DNA from: Hygrophila difformis
Taxonomy: Eukaryota; Streptophyta; Magnoliopsida; Lamiales; Acanthaceae
NCBI GenBank assembly: GCA_030278955.1
Contig: JAOANR010000011.1
Coordinates: forward strand, 31,934,403-31,998,402
Length of the DNA: 64,000 nt
Direction of reading: 5' to 3'
Shown here: positions 46,116 through 55,817 of the stretch, piece by piece
Numbering within the stretch: the first letter of the stretch is position 1
How the letters are laid out: the number at the start of each line of letters is the position of its first letter
Program-made: the position numbers and the translations under genes
The notes under the pieces: model-generated
Told to the model about the DNA's origin: nothing
Databases searched by the model: none
Seen by the model: only the letters and a program-made list of their open reading frames with translations

Positions 46116-46764
46116 ATGTTGAGCTTACATATGTCTCATGTCAGTGCATTGGCCAATATTAGGGCGCTGGGCTGGACTCTCTCTAATCTACTCTTCATTC
46201 CCTTTCTGAGCTTTGATCTGAACATTTCTGATAATCTTTCTCGGTCGCTCCCATACCTTGTGCTACTTGTTTCTCTTAACCCTAGTGCTTCTTCCCCGGT
46301 TTGCTGGCTGATACACCCCAAAACAAGGAGTGTAAGGAAGTTTTCTTAGATTTCATTTGGATTATATTTTTGTTGGTTCTTGAGTGCTATTTGAACTGTA
46401 ATGGAGCTTGGATGGATAGTCCTTGCTGGGCAATGGGAGGGATAAGATTGGAGGGCAGTGAATTACTCCATGTTGATTTGGAGCTTGGGCAGCCGATGGG
46501 TAGTTTTCTTTATAGAAATGGAGATTTTTTGTATGGAAGCAGTATTAAAAAAAAAAAAAAATTATATACATATAAAATAGAAGAAAATTGTTACTCAAAC
46601 AGTTTTTCCTGCCTCTAGCTTTATAGCAGTTGACATGAGGAGCGGTCTTATTGAGGTTGGATTTCTTTTCTGACAGTGTTGTGAGTGGTTGAGAGTCGGT
46701 GGGTTATGTGAAGTTTGGAGTGGGTATGGTTTAGATTGGTTAATATTGTTCTTTGCAGTATTTG
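46116..46764. other. Left interior of the hAT element, genic-looking but unidentified
   Basis: Transcript-like composition with pyrimidine tracts and short ORFs but no domain I recognise. It continues across the Tat insertion at 61133. Confidence 0.35.
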
Positions 46765-47372
46765 TGTTAACCGAGAATTTTGATTGGACAATATTTGAAG
46801 AGGATTACAAGGATTACTAAGGGAATTACAAGAATTTAAGCAAAGCTGTAAAGGAATGGAAAATTTTGCAGGAATGTAAAAGCAGGAATTGAACTGCAGA
46901 ATAAAACAAGTGCAGAATGAAAAAATGCAAAGTAAATCCTCTGAGGGAGTTGTGTGATGGGTCTCCTCTCTCAAGTGCCTCCCTTCCTCCTTTTATAGGT
47001 GGAGGCCTCCTCCTGTAGAGACACGTGCGGCTTCCTGTTGAGACACAGGTGGCTTCCTGTTGAGACACATGCAGGGTTTAGGGTTTAGGCAGCCTGACTT
47101 TCTGTGACATGGTATGGCAGTATTCGGCACGCGAGGCGATTTTTGTGACAGAGGTTGGTTATTATCCGGATATATCTTGAATTCGAGCCAAGAAAAATAG
47201 ATTGGGCTTTTGGAAGTGCGTTCTTTCTTCCGGATATATTTTCACGGACTGGGCCTCCGGATATATTTTTACTGACCTGAAGACGCGTCCTCTCTTCCGG
47301 ATATATTTTCCCGGCTTGGGCCTCCGGATATATTTTTAGATGGGCTTCAAAATATACTTTGTTGGGTTAACA
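46765..47372 (-). repeat. 3' LTR of the Tat element
   Basis: Starts and ends with TGTTAAC/GTTAACA. It includes repeated TCCGGATATATTTT motifs (47230-47340) and a TTTTATAGGTGG TATA-like element. Confidence 0.95.
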
Positions 47373-47386
47373 GATGCCCCCCTCGC
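47373..47386 (-). promoter_or_regulatory. Polypurine tract of the Tat element
   Basis: On the minus strand GCGAGGGGGGCATC directly precedes the 3' LTR (TGTTAACC), as required for plus-strand priming. Confidence 0.6.
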
Positions 47387-47443
47387 GCATTTTGTCTGAT
47401 TAGTATTTTAAGACAAATTTGCGCGCTTAATTTTGGAATTTTC

Positions 47444-47487
47444 GGCCCATTAGGGCCCATTAGGGACAAAACCCTAACCATATAAAA
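47444..47487 (+). promoter_or_regulatory. Promoter module of the antisense gene: two site II motifs, telo-box, TATA box
   Basis: GGCCCA occurs at 47444-47449 and 47454-47459 (inverse TGGGCC, site II). AAACCCTAA is at 47469-47477 (telo-box) and TATAAAA at 47481-47487, followed by a CT-rich leader (47515-47585). Site II plus telo-box is the arrangement known from plant ribosomal-protein and cell-proliferation gene promoters. It lies outside the LTR and points toward the antisense gene. Confidence 0.6.
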
Positions 47488-47586
47488 TCCTTCAAAATCC
47501 TTCTACCCATCATTTTCTTTCAAAATTTTTCTCTCTCTTTCTTTCTTCCTCTCTTATTCTCTTCCTCTCTTCTTCTCTTACTCCTC

Positions 47587-48090
47587 CACCGGCCGTCGGA
47601 AATCGCCGGAATCCGTCGACGTCGTCCAGATTCCGGCCGTAGAGATCGTCGCCGGACGCCGTCAAGGCCGCCGCGCCGCCGCCAGGCCGCCACAGATCCG
47701 GAAGCCGCCGCCGCCACTTGAGCTCTCGGCCGCCATCTCTTGTCGCGAAGGAGGCCGCCACCACACCCGAGAGGCCGCCGCCGTGTTCATCGCCTTGGCC
47801 GCCAGCGAAGGCCGCCGCTTGGCGCTTGAGACCGCCACCCCTCCGAGGCCGCCATCTCTTCCACAAAGGCCGCCACTTCACTTGTGTGAGGAGGACCGCC
47901 ACCGCCATCCGAGGGAGGCCGCCACCATCATCCATTTTTGTGAAGAGACCGCCACTTCCAAGCCGGAGGCCGCCACCGCCATTCGCCAAGGCCGCCATTC
48001 GCCAAGCCGGAGGCCGCCACCGCCATTCGCCAAGGCCGCCACTGCCATTCACCAAGGCCGCCATTCGCCAAGCCGGAGGCCGCCATCTTC
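47587..48090 (+). repeat. GCC-rich repeat in the leader of the antisense gene
   Basis: Imperfect repeats of GGCCGCCA with a longer unit CCATTCGCCAAGCCGGAGGC recurring around 47975-48085. It yields long spurious ORFs on both strands. Confidence 0.75.
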
Positions 48091-48093
48091 ATC

Positions 48094-51000
48094 ATGGATG
48101 AGGTAAGTTCCACCTGTTCTCTTGTCTTGATGTATATTTTGATGGAAGCCTATCTCATGTGTTAAGATTTTGGCACTTCCGAAATACATGGTAGATGTGG
48201 AACTGAATTTCCTGCTAGACTCGTTCCGGTTGATCTTATGTATAGTGATTTCGTGCTTTTGACATGTATGTCTGATAACATGAATTCCAGCTGGATCACT
48301 CTACTTTGTTTTCCATTGCATGACTTTGACATAGAAATATGATTCTAGCTAGATCACTTATCTCCATCTTGATTTGTCATTGAATGACTTTGACATAGAA
48401 ATCTATGATTCTAGCTAGACCAATTATCTCTTGTTATTGCCTTTCATGATTTCGACGTAGGGTTTAGAGAACATAGACTATCATGACATAGGACTTAGCT
48501 ATCCTAGTGTCGCTTCTTTAGTCATCCCACGCTTTACTCATTACGTAGGATCTAGTAGACGACACTACTCCGGCCGCCACTTCCTTGACTCAGACCGCCA
48601 CTCAGGGGACATTAGCCACCATTGTTCAGGCTGCCACCCATAGCCGCGAGCCGCCGTCCTCTTCAGGGCAGGGCGCCACTGACTCGGCCCGGTCTACTTT
48701 TTTGACAGGATTTGCTGCCTCGTCGTCCCTTGGCATGCCTTTTCAGGTTTGAACGTTTCATTAGGTTTATCAATTTTACATCACCCGATATCAGTAGCTC
48801 ATCCTTGTAGCTTCGTGATTCAGGACGTTGTCAGATCAGTTTCTCCCTCATTCGGTCAGGCTGCCACTGTTAGTGTCCAGAACACCTTTCAGGCATCCAC
48901 TCATTCACCTCTCATGATTCAGGTCTGTATTGCTTCATATTCTTACTTATTATGGCCTTCGTTTGTGTCTGTTAACCTTGTGTCGTTTGCTCTGTGCAGC
49001 GTCCGCTTATTCCGGACTCTGACGACGAAACTATTACTTTCGACCGCCGCCGGGAGTCGGAAGAACTCTTTCTACGGCCGTTTCATAGTACGACTGCGCA
49101 CGCAGATGCGGCGAAAGGATTTTTGTCATGTCAGTGTCCTATTACTAAAGCTGCATTCACGAGTGCCTTTGTATCCCATACTAAAGCTATTAGGTCTCAC
49201 CAGTGTGGTATTTCTACCTCGAGATCAAAGGCCGAAGCTCCTAGGACCGAGGTTGATGATGATAGCAATTTAGACAAGTACATTTCATGGGTGAATAGGA
49301 TGAGTGGACGTGCCTCCCAGTGGGAGCAATGGGGGATTGGCGAGGCTATCACATTATCCACCAAACCGGTGGCGTTAGATCATCGCTTGATATATTATCT
49401 CATGGGGTTTTGGAACTCCACGGTTAATGCTTTTCAGCTTCCGTGTGGCTTTATTGGTCCTACTCTCCTTGACGTCGTGATGATCACGGGACTTCGTGTG
49501 GACGGAGCTGAGTTGACACAGTCGGGTGTTGATGATCCTGTACTTGGTGCGGCCATTTGTCCTTCGGGCAAAAAGGCTAGACGATATGCGACCTATATTG
49601 AGAACAACATGACGACCGGGGCTTCTCCATCCACGCGGGATGAGCATGTTGCATTTCTTTTACTGTGGTTCAGTCGATTCATCATTTGTACTGGTGCTCG
49701 CACTGTTTTAAGTACTGCCCTGCCCTTTGTTCTGGCTATCATGAATTCTTCTTCCCGGGCTACAGGTTCTTATTTCCTTGGTTCCCTATTCAGTGGTATG
49801 GCCAAGGTCTCTGACATGTTGGCTGAGGGGCGAGATCCTACTACTAAGGCTTCTGGACCTTTTTGGTTTCTACAGCTATGGATTCAGTTGTATTTTCCTC
49901 AGCTATTTTCTGGTGTCTTTCGTCCTGGTCCGCAGGATGTTTCGGAGGGTTCTCCGTTAGGCAGGTGGTTGGCCGCTGAGTCTGTGAGGATTAGTCAGAG
50001 GGGCCTTTTGAGACGGGATAGTCTGGAGATTATCCGCTGGTTCTATCATCATCGGCCGACTTATCAAGACCTGTATGTATATGCACCCATAGGATGGTTG
50101 CTTTCCGTTCTCGTTTGCAAGCCGGATAATCCAGGCCGTATCCACGGGGAGGCTACTTGGAATATCAGCATGAAGCCGCACATGCTCTTGAGTGGGTTGC
50201 GAAGGAATGATCCTTCCAATCGATTCACCGCCGAGCCGTATTGTCCCCAGTTGCTTGCTCGCCAGTTCGGCTGCCATCTTGGACTTCCTCGCAGAGTGAA
50301 GTGGCCGGTTCGTCTCGCTCGACGTGATAGCCTGACAGAGGCGGGTATTAGGGCTGTAGTGGCTTTTTCATCACGTTTGACGTATTCCAGCTACTTGCCT
50401 TTTACTCCGACGGGGTCACTTGCTGCCGGTTTTATGGCGTGGTGGACGCCATATATTACCTCCATTTTACCGTCACATGAGGTGATTACGTCTCGTTTCG
50501 GTGGTCCGCAGCGTTCCCGTACTCGTGGTGTCGTGTCGACTCGTACTTCTATATCTCGCGGCGTTACTCGAAAAGCTAAGTCTGTTGCCGCTTATTCATC
50601 TCGTAAGCGCCGAAGAGGTATGTCGAATTTCTATCAATCAATATGATTCTTGATACATTGCCTCGGTCTTTTAACGTTATTTCCTTATCTGGAGTTGACG
50701 ATGAATCAAGTGATGAGGATATTCCAGTCGACGATGAAGAAGGGTCCAGTTCTGATGAGGCGGAGGCGGGCTCGAGTGATGATGGATCACGCTCAGGTGA
50801 TGATGAGGGTCATGAGGGCGATGAGGAGGGCCATGAGGATGAGTCGGTAGACCCCTATGATGATGATGATCATGGCCAGGCGGATGATCATGTTGCTGAT
50901 ATTCCTGTGGCCGCCGATCCCATGCACCAGATGATAGACGCCGCGACGATCGGCGCTGTGGATTCCTTGCCTGCAATTACTGCCGACTAGGTATGTTTTG

Positions 51001-52272
51001 CCACTGTTAGACTTTTTATTTGCATTTCTCTTTTTTAGTATTGTAATGACATCGCGCTTGACCGCTCAGGTTGATCCACGCTCCTCTCGATCCGCGATTG
51101 GCTCAGCTGGCCATGACTTGGCTCCACAGGTATTTCTTGGTTGCCTTTCCCTCATTTTATGCTTATTTTGTTTAAGCAATGAATTCTAAGGATGTTTGTG
51201 TTCTCCAGGTTCCTCCTGCAGATATTATTCAGGCTGCGGATCATATTTTCCAGACTAGTCAGGCTGGCCCTTCGGTGATCCCTCAGGTATTTTTATTGAT
51301 TATGTTGTTTCTGTTTTTCCAAGGACATGTTTTAAGGATCTCCCTTTCTAGCTTCCTATGGACCAGGCAGACCATCGTACTACTGCTGCTCCTATTACTT
51401 CAGCTGATTCAGTCGCGCCGCCTCTTCCGGTATGGCTCACTTCAGCTTTCGTGGTTATGAGATTTTCTTGGCATATACTTATGTGAAGCTGTCTTCAGGT
51501 ACCCATGATCCGTGCCTCAGTCCCAGCGACCTCTCTGTCAGGTCCTTCGGTGCCTACTCCTGCTGACCGGATTGCTTCATCATGCGAGGCGTTTGACCGC
51601 CTTCTATCCACTCATGTTGATCGACTCTCCACTGAGGTGTTCTCTAGTCTTGATCGCCTGTTAGACGACGTCAGCGCAGTTTCTGCCTTCACCGAGGATG
51701 CTGACTTTCTCAGCTTTTCAGAGCGCGTTGCTGATTTAGCTGTTTCTTATCCTGCTTTTAGTAGCTCTGCAGATCAGTCTGCTCACGATCTGATGCTGCT
51801 TGATGACCTCGAGGCACGATACCGCGAGGTTTGTCTTCAGATAGAGGCTATCCACCCTCAGCGCGAGCAGTTGTCTACTGATCGCGGGATTAGAGAGAGT
51901 CGCAGATCCCATCTTAGGGACGTTGCTACGCGAGCAGAGCGTGATATTGAGGAGGCAGAGCGTTTCATTCTTGAGAGGAGGCGCATCCTTCAGGAAGCTA
52001 ACGAGGAGCTTGCTACCTTAGAGCCTGTCTTGGCTGATATTTCTTCCCGAGCTGCTGAGTTAGAGACTTCCTATGGTCGTTTAGCCGCAGATGAGCGTGA
52101 CTTATTGGCTGAGTTATCGGGAGTTCGGACTCGTCGGCTTCGGTTGTCGGTTCGCGCTCGTGCTTCGGCGGCCGCACTTCTTCGTCTGACGGACATGTTC
52201 GAGCGCACTCGTGATCAGTGGGCCCTTATGCGTCGGCGTATACTGGGTGGTGTTAGGCAGCCTCTTCCTTAG
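48094..52272 (+). CDS. Antisense plant-mobile-domain (PMD) protein gene of the Tat element, nine exons, stop at end of exon 5
   Basis: Predicted exons: 48094-48102, 48549-48746, 48824-48922, 49000-50617, 50695-50990, 51070-51129, 51209-51286, 51352-51429, 51499-52272. All borders are GT-AG and the frame is kept throughout. Exon 4 encodes the PMD (aminotransferase-like, PF10536-type) core, with QWEQWGIGEA, LMGFWNSTVNAFQLPCG, LLDVVMITGLRVDG, FLLLWFSRFI and RPTYQDLYVY. Exon 5 is a D/E/S-rich acidic segment, and exon 9 a 257-residue helical, coiled-coil-like tail (ERDIEEAERFILERRRIL). A TAG at 50988-50990, immediately before the exon 5 donor, ends the protein after 739 residues. Downstream exons are still open, so the stop looks recent or marks an isoform. 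The start is uncertain: the ATG at 48094 is three codons before a donor. The PMD role is unclear; it is shared with some DNA transposons and silencing proteins. Confidence 0.75.
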
Positions 52273-52419
52273 TTTTTTGCACTGTTTTGTTTTCAGTACA
52301 CTTTTGGGTCAGCCCATCGGCCTTGTGGTGGGCAACTCTTGCCTTTACTTTGGGAGATTACTGTTACTTTTTTGGCCGAGCTTGTGACTTGGCCACTTTT
52401 TTGATGCACTTTGCGTTTC
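52273..52419. other. Convergent gap between the antisense gene and pol
   Basis: 147 bp separate the two stop codons, so transcripts from the two promoters must overlap or share this terminator region. Confidence 0.7.
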
Positions 52420-55400
52420 TTATTCAGATTCCCACACTGATGGATAGAACACTTTGAGGTATTTTGCATTTATACTCTGTTTGTGTTCTTGGCCATCGAT
52501 GTCCATTAGTTTGTATGCACCATTAAGCAGTCTTTGCGTAACAATGAATGGTCCTTCCCAATTTGGAGACCACTTGCCTGTTTCATTGCCACGCACCCCC
52601 GAGGGTAGAATCACCTTCCATACTAGGTCTCCCTCGTTAAAAGTTTTGCCTCGAACCCTCTTGTCGTAATGTCTCGCCATTTTCATCTTTTGGCGACGGA
52701 TATTTTCCAGAGCGGCGAGCTTGTCTCCAATTCTTGCAACATGGTCTCTTTATACTTAGATAAGTCTAATTGATGCTGCTGAGCCACCCTTAGAGAAGGA
52801 ACTGTTATTTCCAAAGGCAAAACAGCGTCATGACCATATGTCAAGTAATACGGCGTAAACCCTGTAGCTGTGGATTTAGAGTTTCTGTAAGCCCACAGAA
52901 CCTCTAATAAGGTCTCATGCCATTTCCTAGGCTTTTCGCCTACCGCCTTTTTGATCATACTTATTAAGATCTTATTGGTGGCTTCAGCCTGACCATTTGC
53001 TTGGGGATAGTACGGAGTGGAATGATAGATGCGGATTCCAAACTGCTTGGCAAAAGCTATAAACTTTTCGCCAGTGAACATTGTACCTTGATCGGCAGTG
53101 ATGGTTTGGGGAATCCCAAATCGATGTATGAGCTCAGTTACGAACCTAATTACATCGCTTTGGTCAATTTTCCTCATTGGCCACGCTTCTACCCATTTGG
53201 TGAAGTAATCAGTGGCCACTAGTATGAATGCATGGTTTTTGGATGACGGTGGATGAATTTTTCCAATGATGTCCATCCCCCAGCCACGGAATGGCCAAGG
53301 CTTAATGACCGTGTGTAATTCTTCCGCCGGTACCCTTTGAATCGGGCCGTGCTTTTGGCAGGCTTCACACCCGCGAGCATACATGATACAGTCCTCCATG
53401 ATGGTTGGCCAAAAGTATCCATGACGGTGGATGCTCCATCTCATGCTCGGCCCTGCCCGATGAGAGCCGCATATCCCCTCATGGACTTCTCCCATTACCA
53501 ACTTAGCATTCTCGGGGCCTATACACTTGAGCAATAATCCATCAATCGCCCTTCGGAATAGTTCGCCATTAACCAGCACGTACCGCAGAGCTTTTACTTT
53601 TAGCGAGTTATCTCCCCCAGATGACGGGTTCTCGAGGTACTGTATGATCTCGGTCCTCCAATCACCATTCTCTTGTTGGTCCTCAGGTTCACTCGCGATG
53701 GCGGCAATGTGTGGTGCCCCCCTAGGGCGACAAGACTGCCAGCCTGAAGCAAGTTGTGCAGCCTCGTTGGCCTCTTGATTTTGGCTTCTGGGCACATGTG
53801 TGATGGTAGCGTCCGAAAACTTGCTCAATAGTTCTAGTGCTGTCTCATAGCACTTAATCAATCTGGGACTCTTGCATTCATATTCTCCAGTTAACTGCTT
53901 CAGGATGACTTGGGAGTCTCCAAATATTGTAATTGATTTCGCACCTTTAAGCAATGCAGTTTCGAGGCCAAATATCAAAGCTTCGTATTCTGCTTGATTG
54001 TTGGTGGTGCCAGGCTCTAACTCCCGAGCAAGCTTCCAATGTTCCCCAAGAGGACTAGTGATTGTAATGCCGGCCCCCGAGCCGCTGCTTGCACAAGATC
54101 CGTCAAAGGTTAACTCCCATGGTTCGAATCCTATAAAGGAAGCTTCTCTGGGATCTTCTGACAGCATCAACGAAGGGTGTTGAGCTAAGAAATCAGCTAA
54201 AGCTTGTCCCTTGATTGCCTTTTGAGGAACGTGTACAAGGGTAAAAGGACTGATCTTCATAGCCCACTTAGCTTGTCTACCCTTCAATGCTGGTTTGTGC
54301 AAAAGGGTTTTTACCAAGTCAAAGGGAGCTACTACATGGACTGTTCTTGGCAGCATGTAGTGTTCTAACTTGTTGCAGGAGTATACCAGGGCGTAGCACA
54401 ACTTTTCTAATGCAGTATATCTTACCTCTGGCCCTTGTAGAGTTTTGCTAAGGTAATAGATAGCCCTCTCCTTGCCGCCTTCATCGTCCTGTGCAAGCAA
54501 GCACCCGATAGATTCTTCGACGGCCGATACATATAGTTTCAAAGGTATTCCAGGTTTTGGCGGCACTAATACTGGAGGATTGACCAATGCTCTTTTTATT
54601 TCTTCGAAGGCTGCTTGATGCTCATTCGTCCAGAGAAACTTCTCGTTCTTTCTTCCTTTAAGCAAAGTAGTGAACGCTTTCATCTTGCCGGCAGCATTGG
54701 CAATGAATCTCCTTAGGAAGTTGATTTTGCCCATCAATGACTGTAATTCTTTGAGATTGGTTGGTGCACGAGCCTCCATGATGGCCTTAGCTTTGTTCTG
54801 GTCTACCTCAATGCCCCTCTCATGTACCAAGAAACCTAGGAAATTCCCTGCTGCCACTCCAAAGGCACATTTAGCTGGATTAATTTTCAATCCATGCTGC
54901 CTCATTCGGATGAAGGCACTTTCCAGGTGAGCCAAGTGTTGGCCAAATTCACATGATTTTACCACTATGTCATCAATGTACACTTCAAGTGTGTGACCGA
55001 TTAAATCATGAAAAATCATGTTCATGGCTCTTTGGTATGTTGCCCCCGCGTTTTTTAATCCAAAGGGCATAACTACCCATTCAAAGATGCCGACTGACCC
55101 TGGGCAGCGAAAAGCTGTTTTATGCACATCATTTTCAGAAATGAAAATTTGATTGTATCCAGAATAACCATCCATTAATGATAAAAACTTGTGGCCGGCG
55201 GCCGCATGAACAAGCATATCGGCCATAGGCATCACATATTCATCCTTGGGTGTTGCCAAGTTTAAATTTCTAAAGTCTATACAGACTCTTAATTGACCGT
55301 TCTTTTTTATAACAGGTACAATATTTGCAAGCCATTCCACATAACGACAAGTTCTAATGTAACCTGCTTTAAGAAGTTTCTCGATTTCGGCCTTTATTTT

Positions 55401-55817
55401 TGGGATGGTGTCTGGGTCGAACCGTCTTGGCGGCTGCTTATGCGGTCTGAACTCTGGGTGCGTTGGCAACTTATGTTCCACTAGCTCCCTTGATAATCCT
55501 GGCATATCTGTGTACTGCCACGCAAAACAATCCTTATACTTATGAATCAGCTCCACTAGCTGGCGTCGCTTTTCATCTGATAATGACGCACTGATCTTGG
55601 TCAACTTTGGTTCTGTCTCTGTCCCGAGGTTGATGTCTACAAGTGGTTCATTAGCTTCCGGACTAGGCAACATCCGCTTTATAGGAGATGGCCATTCAGA
55701 TGGCCGACTGTCAGTTGGATTTTTGGACTTGATTTCGGCACCCATCATTATTTCAGTGTTGGCGAGCCGCTGCAACAAGTCTTTATAAATGTCGTAGCTG
55801 CTCGTCATGCAGAGCAT
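52420..55817 (-). CDS. Tat pol: RT, RNase H, archaeal-type RNase H, integrase; frameshift near the integrase C-terminus
   Basis: The ORF of 1044 residues (55817-52683) has RT at about 125-300 (QLRVCIDFRNLN, FLSLMDGYSGYNQI, PFGLKNAGATYQ, catalytic YIDD at 280-283). A first RNase H at about 425-545 lacks the usual catalytic aspartate (KLYVSAVEESIG), so it is probably a tether. A second, archaeal-type RNase H at about 565-695 has TFDGS, QAEYEAL, FGDSQ and QEANEAAQLAS. Integrase follows, with H779, H786, C817 and C820 as zinc ligands and D849, D909, E945 as the catalytic triad. Near 52724-52728 the frame shifts by one base. The expected tail (KMARHYDKRV...KWSPNWEGPF) continues in another frame to 52420, so this copy probably lacks a complete integrase. 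The RT start overlaps the end of gag. Confidence 0.92.

Noticed and set aside
46648..47068. ORFs repeated exactly at 60442-60823
   Set aside because: They are the two LTR copies of the Tat element, not genes.
47510..48106. GCC-repeat ORFs on both strands (proline, arginine or glycine-rich)
   Set aside because: Low-complexity leader of the antisense gene. All frames stay open because of the repeat composition, and splice signals place this part in the 5' exon.
48749..49273. Plus-strand ORF of 174 residues as a separate protein
   Set aside because: It reads introns 2 and 3 of the PMD gene in another frame. The spliced model keeps the PMD frame and uses good splice sites.
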